A stretch of DNA of 64,000 bases from positions 1-64,000 of the forward strand of contig WPDH01000449.1 of NCBI GenBank assembly GCA_019137255.1. The letters are read 5' to 3'. A model generated the notes under the pieces. It had not been told where the DNA came from. It made no database searches and saw only the letters and a program-made list of their open reading frames with translations. The DNA is from Corinectria fuckeliana. Its lineage: Eukaryota > Ascomycota > Sordariomycetes > Hypocreales > Nectriaceae. A program made the translations under genes and the position numbers. The first letter of the stretch is position 1; each line of letters begins with the position of its first letter. Shown here piece after piece: positions 46,836 to 58,278 of this stretch.

Positions 46836-47345
46836 TGTCACTGGCTCAACTTCCACCGTCGTTGCTTGTCAGAATCGCAGACCACGGGAATTACTACGCA
46901 CTTCCGTGTGGTGGTTCGACACATCCCAGCTGTCTCTCGGCAAGGAACGGCAGCTCTCCGGGGTCTGTGTGGCGCAGGCTTCATCGAGGCCCATGATGGA
47001 TGGATGGATGCCAACGCGCCACGTGTGGCTAGTGCTCGGCCGGGGCTCACTCGGGCTCCCATTCCGCCTCATTCCGCCCCCCTCCCCCGGAAATGATGTC
47101 GTCCCTGCGCAATTCAAAGACTCCCACTCATTCCTTAACTCTTCTTACACATCCACTCTCCGACACACCCACTCTATCGCGCGCATCTCGCAGCCTTCTT
47201 TCTTTCCCTTCAGTCATCTGTCTCCTTGTGCTTTCTCTTTACGCACTTAATCATCCTGTCTGCGTCCTCACGCGACCATCAATCTAGTCACTTCCTTTGG
47301 CCTCACCCAACAACCCCCGTCCCTCCGACCGCCACTGCCACCGCT
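46836..47345. other. Divergent promoter region of SAM50 and UBC6
   Basis: A 510-bp region that must serve both genes. The UBC6 side (47,100-47,345) is strongly C/T-rich, a common fungal leader. No specific factor site was identified. Confidence 0.45.
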
Positions 47346-48267
47346 ATGGCCAGCAAAGCAGCAAACAAGCGGGCATGTCTTCCCTCGGGCATAAGTACTC
47401 TGCGATCTCTACTAACGTCGGGTTCTAGTTGACGCGCGAATACAAGACCATCTCCGAGAACCCGCCGCCTTACATCACCGCCCACCCCTCCGAGTCCAAC
47501 ATCCTAGAGTACGATTCTCCGCGCTGTTGGGGGTTCGAATTTTCCACTGACCTTGACGTGCTAGATGGCACTACATAATTACTGGTCCTGAAGACACTCC
47601 CTACCATGGGGGCCAATACTGGGGCACCCTGATGTTCCCTCCGAACTATCCGTTTGCGCCGCCCGCCATTCGCATGCACACGCCATCCGGTCGCTTCCAA
47701 CCGTCAACCCGACTCTGCCTTTCCATCTCCGACTTCCACCCAAAGTCCTTCAACCCCGCGTGGGAGGTCTCCACCATCCTCATAGGCCTTCTTTCTTTCA
47801 TGACGAGCGAAGAGATGACCACTGGCTCTGTATCCAGCACTGCTGCCGAGCGCCGATACCTTGCTTCGCGATCCCGGTGGTGGAACTCGACGGGGAATGG
47901 GTCAAACTCAAAGAGTAGCCCCGCAATGAAGGGGAACGTCAAGGCTGGCGACGGCGGTGCCAAGTTCCGAGCCGAATGGCCCGAGGTCGATATCGAGAAC
48001 CTGGAATGGATGAAGAAGAACAAGGTCGACATTGTGACGGGCGTCCGATTAGACGGCGACAGCGCCGCGTCTTGTCGTCCCCAGCTAGGCATTGCTGCGT
48101 CAGGCAGCGGCCACCAAACCCAAGCTGTTGTGGATGCTGTCGTCCAACAACGAGAAGCCGGAACCGGTTGGATCTATCGCAACAAGCTCCTTGTTGCGGG
48201 AGCCGCCATCTTTATATACGTTCTCATCGCAAGGCTAGTGAGTGGTGAAGCGAGCAGCTCATCATAG
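47346..48267 (+). CDS. ubc6: Ubiquitin-conjugating enzyme E2, Ubc6 type (ER tail-anchored)
   Basis: An E2 of ER-associated degradation that faces the cytosol. Exons 47,346-47,372, 47,429-47,508 and 47,565-48,267 join in frame to 269 residues. Exon 1 codes MASKAANKR and joins LTREYKTISENPPPYI, the conserved Ubc6 start. Its 56-bp intron begins GCATGT and ends CTAG with branch point CTACTAAC, so it is a GC-AG intron. The second intron (56 bp) is GT-AG. The catalytic Cys is in STRLCLSISDFHPKSFNPAW, followed by STILIGLLSFM and the family's TTGSVSSTAAERRYLASRSR. A C-terminal hydrophobic segment (LLVAGAAIFIYVLIARLV) is the tail anchor. Confidence in identity is high. Confidence 0.95.
47373..47428 (+). 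other. GC-AG intron in UBC6
   Basis: The only in-frame way to join MASKAANKR to LTREYKT uses the donor GCATGT at 47,373. The branch point CTACTAAC lies 20 bases before the acceptor TTCTAG. GC-AG introns are a minor class. Confidence 0.8.
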
Positions 48268-50167
48268 AACTCACCGGGATGTACTTGCTGTCGCGCTTTA
48301 ACAGCGCTCTTATTTTCTTGGTTATGTTTCTCGAAAGGCCGCCGGCGATGGCTTTTTTTCGATGCCAGATGCTAGAAGACTCACGTCTTGAGTATGGCGT
48401 TCTAGGGCACACAATACAGTATTTGCTTGGCCTTTGGCGATTGGGGCTGAATGTCAGGCCGTAACCTGGGTGGGCATTGAGCTCGGCTTGGGCATTGGGG
48501 CGGTGATAAAGGTAGGTAGGCACACACTCAATCGTGCGTTCAGCGTTTTGCAATGTTGTAATAAGAGTGAATATGAATAGAGATCTTCTCGACAATAGCC
48601 ATAAGGTTTCAGGCCTGTGTGATCAATGTACTGGTGCAGTGTCGTCTGTATTCTCAATGCTCAGTATACGCTAGAATCCTAACCTGAAGTCCTCACTTAT
48701 TCATTCGATAATTTGCGTAGACCTATTTCATGAAGCCTCCCACTCGGATCAGACTCGACTTCATCAAGCCTATACCTATACTAAAGAAGATCATGCATTC
48801 TTCCAAATTTCGCAAATGATTATCGGGGGTTGTGCTAGAACAACGCCAGGATATTCATGAGTGAATCAAGTAAGATTGGTCTGCTGCCATGTTCGACCAT
48901 ATATGTGCACTCGGAAAGAACTTCCGGGCGAGATCCACCTTCTATCTTTCACACCTCTGTGTAACTTATGTACGTCTTTCTCTATAAGTTCACACCCATA
49001 AATCTACTGTATGCAAGGGAATGTTGGTGGATCATGGTGTTGGGCTATTGGTCTGCGATGGAGGCAGGTCACACGACGAAGGAACTTGATATAGCGGTGT
49101 GGCTCAACATCAGTAACGTAAGCTGAGTTCCGGAGTCTACATGTAATAACAAAATTTGGATGATGCATGTTGCACAGCATTGTAGCCACACTGTGCTGCA
49201 AGGACTTCATAAACGTACTGATGCCGAGGCTTTCCTTGGAGGGGCTCCTGAGACATCAGTGCAGTTTGCCTGGTGCGTGTCCCTTCAAAGTAGAGTGATT
49301 GCTCAGGGGTTGTTTTAAAGAGGCAACTTGTGAGTTTCTAGTTTAACACCTGCGAAACATTTTGCTTGTTTGTCTAATGTGGTGCCACGCATGAGTGCTT
49401 GATGAGCGTGGGTACCTTGGTGTTGACAACTTGAAGCGTGCATCAAAGTACTAATACTGGCTACTTACACATCGGAAGCCGAATTTCAGCCGACGCTGGG
49501 CTGGTGTTGGAGGCTTAGGCAGGTCTACTAATTATGACTTGGTGACTCTCTCGTCAAGATGGTTGCTATTACTTGCTATTAGGTAGCCCGTAGTCCGTTG
49601 ACACCCCACAGTTAGGATGGGTCCCCTAGATGCGCTGCTGTTTAGGGCGGCGTGTCTAATAAAAGCCCACTAGCCACTTTACGCGCGCGGGGGGGTCTCC
49701 CACTGGAAAAAAAAAATTGTGACGAAAGCCGGGGAGCTGTTGGACGAGCAGAGGGCCAACTAATAAGGTTAGCAAGCAAACAAAGCCTAGCCAACACCCA
49801 AGCAAGCACCCTCTCCGACATCATCGCCGCCGCCGCCGCCGCTCTGCATCGACCTCCAACCTCAACCTTCAACCTTCCCCACACCTTCAGCCTTCAGCTT
49901 CACCGCGGCCCTCCTTTGCATCGACACTTCGGGGAGGCCCCTTCATCCTCTCCTGCATTTGCTCTAGATTATTCACAGCCACCTGCACTGGGTCTCGTCC
50001 AGCCGCAACCAACACCACCGCGGGCCCCATGCCTCCTCCCACTGCGGATCCATAGAGCCCTCCACTCTCCTCCTCCAAAGCCCACCCCAAGTTCTGGCGC
50101 GCGAGGCTTTGATCTTGTCGACGACGAGCCCGACGATTTCGTCTCCAACAACCCCTGCCTACCCATC
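48268..50167. other. 1.9-kb intergenic region upstream of the BTB-like gene
   Basis: No gene recognised between 48,268 and about 49,700. From about 49,800 to 50,160 the plus strand is C-rich and reads like a long 5' leader. The frame of the next gene is open upstream to 49,652, but the residues (repeated Pro, His, Leu) look untranslated. Confidence 0.4.
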
Positions 50168-52767
50168 ATGGCGCCCGTCAACGGCTCTGCGAACCAGCGC
50201 AGGCGCCGAGGCGGCAAGCTGGCCCAGCCGCCCAAGCCCGTCACGCCCGCCATCCCCTTGCCTCACGTAAAGCGGCAGGCTGCTGCTGCCGCGGCCGCCT
50301 CTGCTTCTGCCAACCCGACGCCGCCCGTTGATCCACGTTCCGAGACAAAGACTACAAACGGCTCCGCGACCGCCAAAGCCAAAAACGACGCCAAGGCTCC
50401 TGCTGCCGCCGTCGATGCTGCCGTTACGGAACCAGCTGTGAAGCTTGCGACGAACTCGCAACCAGAGAACGGGCCCGAGACAACCAACGGCACAGACGAG
50501 GCAAACCGCCAGGATGCTCCCGGTACGTACCGTACCCATGACGTCTTTTTATTTCCTGCAAAAGAAACCAATCCGCACTGAGACTTTTTTTACTAACTCT
50601 TCTCTCGCTGCCAGCTTTGTCCATCTCCGAACAGGCATCTACCACCAGCGAGCTGGACGATGCACCCAAAATTATCACGACCTCGAACCATCTCGATCAG
50701 CCAACCGCTTCGCCCAAGGCAACTGTCCGCGCCCAAGCTCCCGAACGTCGCTCTCCCAAGATTTTACCAGAGAAACCCAACGGTGTTGCCAGCCAGGGGG
50801 AAATGAAGCCCCATCGAGGTGAGGATACTCGGTCAGAAGCGAGACAGTCAACCGCTCATGTCCCCACCACAGCCGATCACACTACCGCGAAACACCCCAC
50901 CAAGGCTCGACCTCCTCCTGCTGTGTCGCCGTCTCGATACCAGATGCCTCCGTCTTTCCAGCCTGTCAACCGTTCCTTGGGTCTGACTGCCAATGGTGAC
51001 ATGTCTCGAGCTCACCGTCCCCATGTTCCTAACGGCCCTCACATGCACCAGCCGCATCCTAGCAACGGCAGCATTCACTTTGGCACCTTCCACGGTTCCA
51101 CGAGCTCCTCGCCGGCTCCTCCACTTTCCGGTGGCATCGCTCCTCCTCCTGGGATGCCCGGTCCCGACGGCCGACCGCCCTACATGGGGCATGCTGCGAA
51201 CGGCTTCCCTCCGATGATGCCGTACGGCGCAGACATGATGCCCGTCAACGTGGACAACTACGGCAGACCGGTGATGGGATACGGGCCAATGGATTCGTAC
51301 CCTCCTTACGGCAACAACTTTGGGCCATCTACGCCGCACAGCTTCCACGATTCGCAGACCTCGGGCCACCCGGAGGATAACGGCATGTACAACCAATTCC
51401 AGCCAGGACCGGTCCGAAACGGTGTAAATGGGCTCGGTGATGACTCACCAAACCACCCTGGCCGAATGTTTGGCGGGCCCGAGTACCACAGAATGATGCA
51501 GAACCACGGCCCTCCACCACACATGGTTTCCCAAGCGGATGAGGCGGATGGCTTGGTGGGCTACCTGCAGCAGCAGTTTGGTGTGCCCGAGTATGCTGAC
51601 TGCGTCTTGGAGCTCCGATATGCTGATAACCGGGCGCCACCTGCTCGTATCCCTGGACACAGGGTTCTGCTTTCTCGCAGTGCTGAGCTTGCCGGCCTCC
51701 CGGCGAAGCAGGCCTCTCAGCCAGGCCATGGCTTCCCATCCCTCCCGACCGTCGTCCTCGAGACGAAGAGCAAATGGGTTCGATCCGACTCGTTCTACGT
51801 GGCCACTCAACGCCTCTACGGCCTCCCGCTTTTCTCTATCCCCCTCCCTCCTGCCGGCGTCAAGCAAGGCGACGTTGCCGACGCTGGCTCGGGGGCTGAG
51901 CGGCTCGACTTTGTCTTGTCTTATGCCGCTGCTGGCCACCTCCTGAGCTGGGAGCCTGTCACGCGACGAGGTTGCGAGATTGCCATCCAGCTCATCAACT
52001 GGCAGACCATGGAGCGGGTGCTTGAGTTTGCTCTTGAAGAACATCTCGACAAGGCATCTTATGACACTTGGAAGTACGGGGAAGGATGCAGAGCAATTTT
52101 GAACGAAGTTGTCACCTACGTTATCAACAATCTTCCCCCGAGCTTTGTCCTCGACGCCTCCGTTGCAGAGCCGGAGCACTTCCGTCGCCTGGCGTCCTAT
52201 CCCACTCAGCCTGCCACCCCCGCGACCCAGAAGCCGCTCCCCCCTGCCATCGCTCGCGGGACTTCGTTGCACCTGGGCAGAGCCCGGTCCCAGCAGATTA
52301 CTGGCATTCAGTTCGGGGACCTCTCCATGTCAGAGGGGAAGAACTCAACCGCGGATAACCATGAGGGTTCCCGACCAGCTTACCTACCGTCGCATGCTGT
52401 CGTCTCTCGAGTTCTGCTCAACCTTCCCTTCGCTCATCTCAAGATGGCGCTCGAATCTACCGGCACAAACAGCACAAACGGATGGGCCAACGCCGAGCAC
52501 CGGTTTCAGATCATCAAGAACGTGGTGGCGGAACGCGAGCGACGCAGGCTGCAGGCCGTCGATGCAATCCGAGGTGGGCGAGTCTCGGGCTGGGAGTCTA
52601 TCTGGAAGCAGCTCTCTACCCCGGAGCCAAGATACTTTGACCAATGGAGTGTCTTGGGTTGGCAAGAGGAGATCTTCCAGTTCGGAAACCCTGAAGGCCC
52701 TACTCTGGGCCGTACATGGGTTCCCCTCATGGAACCCCCGAACGGCACCACGGCCGAGTATCCCTGA
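50168..52767 (+). CDS. Large disordered protein with a BTB/POZ-like domain
   Basis: Exons 50,168-50,522 and 50,615-52,767 join in frame across a 92-bp GT-AG intron to 835 residues. The first 420 residues are low-complexity: NQRRRRGGK near the start, an Ala run at about residues 35-48, then Pro, Gly, His and Asn-rich stretches (PHMHQPHPSNGS, GGIAPPPGMPGPDGRPP). At about 430-475, GLVGYLQQQFGVPEYADCVL followed by IPGHRVLLSRSAEL resembles the start of a BTB/POZ domain (F.D..L.....F..H..ILS.RS), often an adaptor for ubiquitin ligase or transcription complexes. The rest is helical and ends with VLGWQEEIFQFGNPEGPTLG. Fungal relatives are mostly unnamed. The BTB call is tentative; the gene call is firm from length, codon use and splice fit. 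Confidence 0.85.
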
Positions 52768-54715
52768 GCGAGCAGGGATGGGCGCTCTGACGAGTTACGA
52801 TGTGCAGCGATATGGCGAGTTGGCATGTGCGTTTTTGCATTGCGATGAAAAGTTCGGATTCCCCTTTTTGCCTTTTTTTACGCTTAGCTTGATTCCTCGA
52901 GAATAGCACCGACTTGCTAGTTTTGTTTGGAAGGATGGCCCGCTGGTTGTGGGCGAGGATCTGACCAAGGGGTTGTCGGATACTCAGGATGACGACGAGA
53001 ACGGCCCTAGTCCGTCTCGGGACGGGAGCTTTCCCGAGAGTCTCTCACAGAAGCACTTGCGGTTAGGTGAAACTGATGTTGCCGCCGCAGCCAAGTTTCT
53101 TCTGGCTCTTGGAAAGCTTGGCTTATGAAAAAGTCTCGATTGCACCTAAAAAAGGAGAGGCCCGAATGAGAGACAAAGGCCGGAGCGAAGACGGAAACGG
53201 ATACCAAAAGTCATCGGGACAGGAGCATGGCGGGGGAATGAAAGCACCTGGGCCTCGTATGGCTGGGGACTGAGAGAGGTTTTGGTCAAGAAGATCATCT
53301 AGACACTGGGTAATCAGCTGAGAGTGGGCGGGATGGAAAATTGGCCTCGAGTCAACGCCAGACAGCGCCCATGGGGAGGATAATGACAGTCGCGGTGGGG
53401 ACTGGTATGAAGTTGGTCAACAAGGAAGTCTAGCCTGGAGATGGAGAGGGGGTTATCGGGAAAGGGGACAAGGGATGATGGGCGAAGGGTATGGGACGAA
53501 GGACCAAGGGCAGAGAATGGACGGAGTAAAAAAGGATAATTGGTTCGCCAGCCTGCGTACATAGGTAGGCCTACATATGGTAGATCTGCGTCTGGATGAC
53601 GGGGATATATGGACTGCAGGAATTGATTGGGTTGGCGAGGACGTCATCCAGTCGAGAACGAACTAGGTTACGCTAGTCGGCAGGGTACGAAAAGATGCTC
53701 ATCAAGAAGATTGGTTTGACTCGGGGTTGCAAGCTGTCGTGGCTTGCCTTTGACGTACTGTGAGATTAGGGGTCCTTGGTTTTGCATGAATGAGTCCCGA
53801 CAGCGGCCAAGGGCGGGATGGGCTGAGATGATATGAGATGGAGATGAGGCCATGGTATGCCACGTCTTCATGCAAGGTGTGGTTGGTTGATGGCCTCGCG
53901 TTTGGGCAGGTATGCGGCGAGCTGGTACATACATACGTCAAAATGGAGGAAGGGAGGGGATTCCAAGGTTGTGAAGCTGCGGTTGAAGGTCAAGACTAGA
54001 ATAGATAATCAGATAGGGAAGAGTCCTATGTAGGAGTCCTGAGGTCGATGGATGCTGGACAAGTGGGGAGCCGCCCTATTTACCGATGCATCGTCATTGA
54101 TGACTCGGCCATGATGGTGAAGCTGCCCAGGTGCGTGCTTCAACCGCTAATCATGGATGCAACCTGGAACTATCCATGCCCCCGCCGCTTAGATACCCGT
54201 GGACCGCTAACACATGCGCTGGAAGTGCGCACCCCACCCCCGTAATCTGCCCTACTGGAGCCCGCCATTAAACATCCATGGATGGAGCCCGCCGAGCCGA
54301 GGCTGGATTGGGTGGATTCCCTTTGGTGGGCGCTCTCCCTCCCTCTCAACTCACTCACTCCTCCACTGCCCATTCGATTTCTTGCCATTTCCATTCCTGC
54401 CAGAACAGACGCGACGTAGACGTATGCAGCTTGTCGCCAACACACACTCGCGATCCGGTCCATTCTTAGAACGAATCACCCCTAGCGCTCCATCGTATCG
54501 CTGGGTTGGATGCCGTCGACAGCTCCCCCGATGCGCCGCGCTATTGGAGCCCGTGCCTCTGCGACAACGTGAGCTCTGAGAGACGACCGACCCGAGGACT
54601 ACACGTCGACTACGAGCTCCCCAAGCACGCGGTAGAGAACCTCCATCGTCACTGCGGCCCATCTCGATATTCCTTCTTCTCGTCCACAATAGACGTCCCT
54701 GGATAGCCCCCGACA
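52768..54715. other. 1.9-kb intergenic region
   Basis: No gene recognised. The first few hundred bases are probably the 3' untranslated region of the preceding gene, and the last 400 (from about 54,300) are C/T-rich leader of the next. Between them no frame shows a domain or coding-type composition. Confidence 0.4.
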
Positions 54716-56598
54716 ATGGCGGCACCTACGCCCTCTAGCGATCCCTCCCGGGCGCGAACAACCTCGGCTTCAGTTTCATCCTCATCCACATCCTCGTCGA
54801 GAGCCGCCTCCGACCCCGTCCTGCGCAACGCCCTGCGATACACCATCTCGGCGCGTGAGTATGCCGCCCTGCACAAGTACATCATATCGCGATCCCGGGT
54901 CCTCCGCCGCACCACCCCGACGCCTAGCCGTGTCGAAAAGGTCCTCCAGCCTCCCAAGGGTGGCGACGACTACAATGCCAGGACCGTCCGCCATGTGCTG
55001 AGGGTCTTTGTTGGCACCTGGCTGGGCATGAAGGGCTTGGACGCCATCAAGAAACGCATGGGCGACAAGGAGTAGGTTGATGCCTGCGCGTAGACTACCT
55101 TGCGCACGAGTGTTGTCTTTACTAACTGACCACAACAACAGAGCGAACACGAAAGCCAAGAAGCAACCCTTCTACAAGTCTGCCGCCCTGAGACTGTCGC
55201 TGTCCCTTTCGACCATCCTCTTCCTCTACCGACTTCTCTTCCGGTTCCTCGCCCGGTTGCGCGTGCATCTGCTCGATCCCCAGGTCGAGCCTTTCCGAAT
55301 GCGCAATCCGCGCACCGCCGCTACGCTCACGTCGCCGTATGCCCCGGCCGTCGGTGCCTCATTCGCGGGTCTCGCCCTGGGCATTTTCCCGCCCGAGAAG
55401 ATGCGCGTCACCATTGCCATCTACGCCGCCTTCCGCGCCCTCGAATTCGGCTGGAACCTTTCCGAGGGCGAAGGCCTTATCTGGGGCCGCAAGGGCGGCA
55501 TCGCAAAAGAGCGCCCTTGGTGGTTCGGTAGCTGGATGCTGCAGCCATTTGCATACGGCCAGTTGCTCCATGCCGCCGTCTTTGACCGCGACTGCTTCCC
55601 CAAGGTCAGTAGTGAGAAGTCCTGGAGAGTTGGATGTTCAGATGGGTTCATGACAAGGAGCAAGACGCTGACTGCGAGAATAGCCTATCGGAGACTTCAT
55701 CTTCAAGAGCTCCTCCACCTATCTACACCCGCGCCCGCTAGACTGGCCGTCCAACCTCAAGTGGCCGCAGACGTCCCAGATTGTCGACAGTCTGGCCCAG
55801 ATGGCGCACCTGAACTGGCCGTACGTCCCCCTCCCTCGAAGTGCAGAGGGTTTAACTGACACGAGCAGTGCTTACATCTCGCCGACTCTGTTCCCCAACA
55901 AGCTGGACATTCTCCCCGCCAGCCTCTCTGCGATTGCGCCCTTGACCTCCCGAGCACACCCGCTGATTACGTCGCTCTCGTGCGCGACCCTCCATCCTTC
56001 TGATCCATCTTGCGCTCGGAACTACCTCACCTTCTGGCTCAACTCGTTCCCGCCGCTGGCTCGATTCTTCGTCGTTCTCTACTCAGCCCTTACCGTGGTG
56101 CCCCGTTTCTCCGCCCTCTACCATAACCCCTTGGCCACCCTTCAGCGCATCATGTCTCGCGCCCTCCGCACGTCCACCTACGCGACCGGCGCCATTTCTA
56201 CCGCCTGGGCCTCCATTTGCTTCTTCCAGACCTGGCTCCCGCGCCACGTCCTCGCCACTCAGCGTTTCTTCCTCGGCGGCTTCTTCGCCGGTCTCTGGGC
56301 TTGGGTCGAGCGCCGTCATGGCCGCGGCGTCTTCCTGTACACGGCGCGCGCCAGCGTCGACAGCCTCTGGAAGGTGGGCGTCAAGCGGCGCTGGTGGAAG
56401 AGCATGAAGGGCGGCGACGTCTGGGTCTTCATGCTTGCTCTCATGGTCACGGGTGCTGTCTACGAGCGCGATGCGCAGGCCATCCGCGAGGGCAACTGGA
56501 GGAAGGGCATGAGCTGGGTGCGAGGCGAGGGCTGGAGGGATTGGAGTGTGGAGGACGAAGAGGACGAGGATGAGGAGGAGCAGGAAAAGGAGGACTGA
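54716..56598 (+). CDS. TMEM135-like integral membrane protein
   Basis: Exons 54,716-55,071, 55,142-55,604, 55,684-55,820 and 55,869-56,598 join in frame (introns 70, 79 and 48 bp) to 561 residues. Several hydrophobic segments are seen: LSLSLSTILFLYRLLFRFLA (about 135), APAVGASFAGLALGIFPPEK (about 185), and ARFFVVLYSALTVVP, FFLGGFFAGLWAW and VWVFMLALMVTGAVY in the last third. The domain matches fungal proteins related to human TMEM135, which acts in peroxisomal and mitochondrial lipid metabolism; the fungal role is unclear. The N-terminal 40 residues are Ser/Thr-rich and the C-terminus is a run of Glu/Asp. Splice junctions restore plain sequence, as in HLNWPAYISPTLFPNKLD. Confidence 0.88.
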
Positions 56599-56816
56599 AG
56601 TCGAATATTAATGTATCACGCAGCTTTTTGGAGTTGGGGCGAATCGAGCTGGTGGGCTCCTGTATGGGTGGGTGACTGGGATAATGAGGGCTGGTTCTAA
56701 GTTTTATATATATCCAATTAATTCATCGACTCTTATTGTTTAATGACCTGACCTCCAAAGCAAGTCTACCCCAACGTCACTGTGACTGCCCAGGTCACGG
56801 CATCCATGCTTGATGG

Positions 56817-57542
56817 CTACTTATGACTCGTGATGAAGATGGCAGCTATCATCATCGGTAATATCATAAAATAAGCCACTGGATATGCAGACTTGATCGT
56901 TTCCAGAGCCTGTACAATAAGATGAATTGCCACGAAAGGCAGACATAACATAGCGAAGCAAATCCCGAAAAGGCGAACGCCTTCGAGAAACCCGCCCAAG
57001 GTATGCCTCCCTCGTAGATGCTTCGGCGTCTGTTTCCTTTCCCCGTGAGGCTCGTCGTGACGGGGGCTTTGCAGGTCGCGGCCGCACACGGGCGAGGATA
57101 TCGGCCCCCCCTCGCCCCGGAGGAGAGGACTCGCAGAACCCAGGCCAAAGGCCGCGAGCGACACGCTGGGGACTTCGGGCAGCGACTTTGCTCGAGGTGG
57201 CAGGCGAGGACGCGGGGTCTGCGGCGGCGGCGGGAGCGGCGACGATGGTCTGGGACTCCCGCGTCGCCGGGGGTAGGGGGTTGGGACCGCGTATCCGACG
57301 GCCCGCGGCCCGGTGTCTGCCATGCTCGACGGGGATGGCAGCTCGAGCTCCCAGCTCTCTGCGGCTGAACGCCTGGCGCTCTCCGTGCTCGAAGAAGACA
57401 GCGGCCCGCGACTGGTTCCCGGGCTCGAGTAGCAGCGCCTGATGACCTCTACGTCGATGACGTCTGGCCTGTGGATGCGGCGCCCCTCGGAGAAGGACCT
57501 TGCGTGGAAGCCGCCCGTGGTGCGGAAGGGGAGGTCGGACAT
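56817..57542 (-). CDS. Unrecognised Pro/Arg-rich protein with a C-terminal membrane domain
   Basis: A single exon encodes 241 residues. Residues 1-175 are basic, Ser/Pro-rich and low in complexity (PYPRRRGSPRPSSPLPPPPQ). Residues 185-238 form two hydrophobic stretches, LFGICFAMLCLPFVAIHLIV and AYFMILPMMIAAIFIT, ending in SHK. This suggests a tail-anchored or hairpin membrane protein with a long cytosolic part. I know no family. The ATG at 57,542 is the first of the frame. It converges with the TMEM135-like gene (218 bp between stops). Confidence 0.7.
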   Translation of the reverse strand: MSDLPFRTTGGFHARSFSEGRRIHRPDVIDVEVIRRCYSSPGTSRGPLSSSSTESARRSAAESWELELPSPSSMADTGPRAVGYAVPTPYPRRRGSPRPSSPLPPPPQTPRPRLPPRAKSLPEVPSVSLAAFGLGSASPLLRGEGGPISSPVCGRDLQSPRHDEPHGERKQTPKHLRGRHTLGGFLEGVRLFGICFAMLCLPFVAIHLIVQALETIKSAYPVAYFMILPMMIAAIFITSHK

Positions 57543-58278
57543 GGCTGCTGAAGATGTTGGCGAAGCGTGTGTGTCAATACTAGGTTGTCGAGTCGGAGAA
57601 GATGGATAGATCTTGGGTCTTTGTGAGGAACCTCGAGGTGCCTTAGAAGCTAGCGCGGAGTTTTCTTTCCAGCTGAGAAAGGAGAGAAAGCGTCTACAAC
57701 GGACGGGGGCGCTTTATAAAGCTAGTAGAGCTTTGCGGTTCGGCTGCAGCCGGTGAAGAGTATTCGGGTGGACAAACAATGCGGGTTCAGAACAAAGAGG
57801 CGGGCGTATCCGCGCAACACAGGCAAGGAACTGAGCCCGGCTTCATTGTTCGGGGCGGGGGTCTGTTCTGCTGACGCGTTTGCTTAAGGCCATGGGGCTA
57901 CTACTGTAAACATGTTTCGGGTGGCTCTGGTAGAGATGCATACGGGGAACATGGGAGCGTGAATCTAGACTTGTTTGAACAGAGGAGATGGACTCGTGGA
58001 ACACGGCTTCTGCCCAGGATGACTACAAAGTTGCATTCACCCGCTCACCCAGGTTACTAGTATATCAACTTCTTACGACACAATCCAGAGCTGGACATGG
58101 ACTATCCGGACAAACTTTCGCTTTTCCAACTACTAGCCAACTACTAGCCAACTGCCAACCAACAGCTTTCATCAACCTCCACAAGGAATATCGTCACTCC
58201 TAGAACTAACCATCTTCCGATTTACGAAACTAGTGTACACCACTTGTATCGACCAAGCCACGAAAGACATGGTACGAG
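57543..58278. other. Divergent intergenic region
   Basis: 736 bp between two divergent genes. No gene recognised. It contains several short direct repeats such as CTACTAGCCAACT (two overlapping copies near 58,129-58,152). Confidence 0.4.
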
